Shown here: positions 6,735 to 6,914 of the stretch, in pieces | Numbering within the stretch: the first letter of the stretch is position 1 | How the letters are laid out: each line of letters starts with the position of its first letter | Origin: Candidatus Glassiibacteriota bacterium | GTDB taxonomy: Bacteria; Gemmatimonadota; Glassbacteria; GWA2-58-10 | DNA length: 6,914 nucleotides | NCBI GenBank assembly: GCA_030604975.1 | Contig: JAUVUV010000116.1 | Location: 1 to 6,914, forward strand | Reading direction: 5' to 3' | Program-made: the position numbers and the translations under genes | The notes under the pieces: model-generated | Seen by the model: the letters and a program-made list of their open reading frames with translations, nothing else | What the model was told of the DNA's origin: nothing | Databases searched by the model: none

Positions 6735-6914
6735 ATGAAGAAAGCAATCTCAATGGCCATGGAACTGCTGGGACACAAGCTGCGCTTTGGTTTTCAGATC
6801 GAGCCGGACGGCCATGACGTTTTGAGAAGGCGGAACGAAAAAGTCGTGCGTGACTACGAGCAGGGTTATATGATTAAACGCCTTGCCGAGAAATATAATT
6901 TGACTGAAAACCGC
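6735..6914 (+). CDS. Partial protein with probable helix-turn-helix
   Basis: The first 60 codons of a frame that stays open to the window edge; the protein is cut there. It begins MKKAISMAMELLGHKLRF and is basic. Residues about 36-60 (EKVVRDYEQGYMIKRLAEKYNLTENR) fit the first part of a helix-turn-helix of the Mor, sigma region 4 or resolvase kind: a helix, the D-Y-x-x-G-Y turn, LAEKY, then the start of the recognition helix. A DNA-binding role is inferred from this pattern alone. The start is supported by GAGG seven bases upstream and by a near-consensus sigma-54 promoter about 55 nt before it. The gene is separated from mfd by some 820 bp and is probably controlled independently of it. I do not recognise the family. 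A non-DNA-binding small protein remains possible. Confidence 0.72.
   Translation, partial: MKKAISMAMELLGHKLRFGFQIEPDGHDVLRRRNEKVVRDYEQGYMIKRLAEKYNLTENR

Overview
The window is bacterial DNA with two complete, co-directional genes on the + strand, the first 60 codons of a third, and two AT-rich non-coding stretches that carry most of the unusual structure. The lineage cannot be fixed from the sequence. A BatA-type vWA membrane protein, an Mfd with no clear lineage signature, moderately GC-rich coding DNA against AT-rich spacers, and short palindromes in tandem would suit an environmental Gram-negative, perhaps of the FCB or deltaproteobacterial kind. That placement is only a weak guess.

Layout: (1) 8-211 holds seven tandem units of exactly 31 bp, each containing an 18-nt palindrome. 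A different hairpin follows at 226-258, then an AT-rich leader up to 413. (2) 414-2558 encodes a BatA-domain/vWA membrane protein that starts at TTG. (3) One base after its stop, 2560-5910 encodes a full-length transcription-repair coupling factor, Mfd. The two are almost certainly one transcriptional unit. (4) 5911-6734 is about 820 bp of AT-rich DNA in which I find no credible gene. It holds two direct copies of a ~75-bp AT-rich element (about 6028-6103 and 6581-6653), each with an internal 10-bp dyad, and a nested stem-loop structure at 6492-6562. The second copy abuts a near-consensus sigma-54 (-24/-12) promoter. (5) 6735-6914 is the 5' part of a small gene with a good ribosome binding site and a probable helix-turn-helix, cut by the window edge.

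How the parts work together: Mfd rescues RNA polymerase stalled at DNA damage and recruits UvrA. The BatA/vWA protein is a membrane-anchored protein with an extracytoplasmic metal-ion adhesion fold. No functional link between them is evident beyond co-transcription. The third gene seems to be controlled separately, by an RpoN-dependent promoter with a repeated dyad element directly upstream. That promoter and its duplicated upstream element are the best lead for something undescribed. Everything else in the coding part is ordinary.
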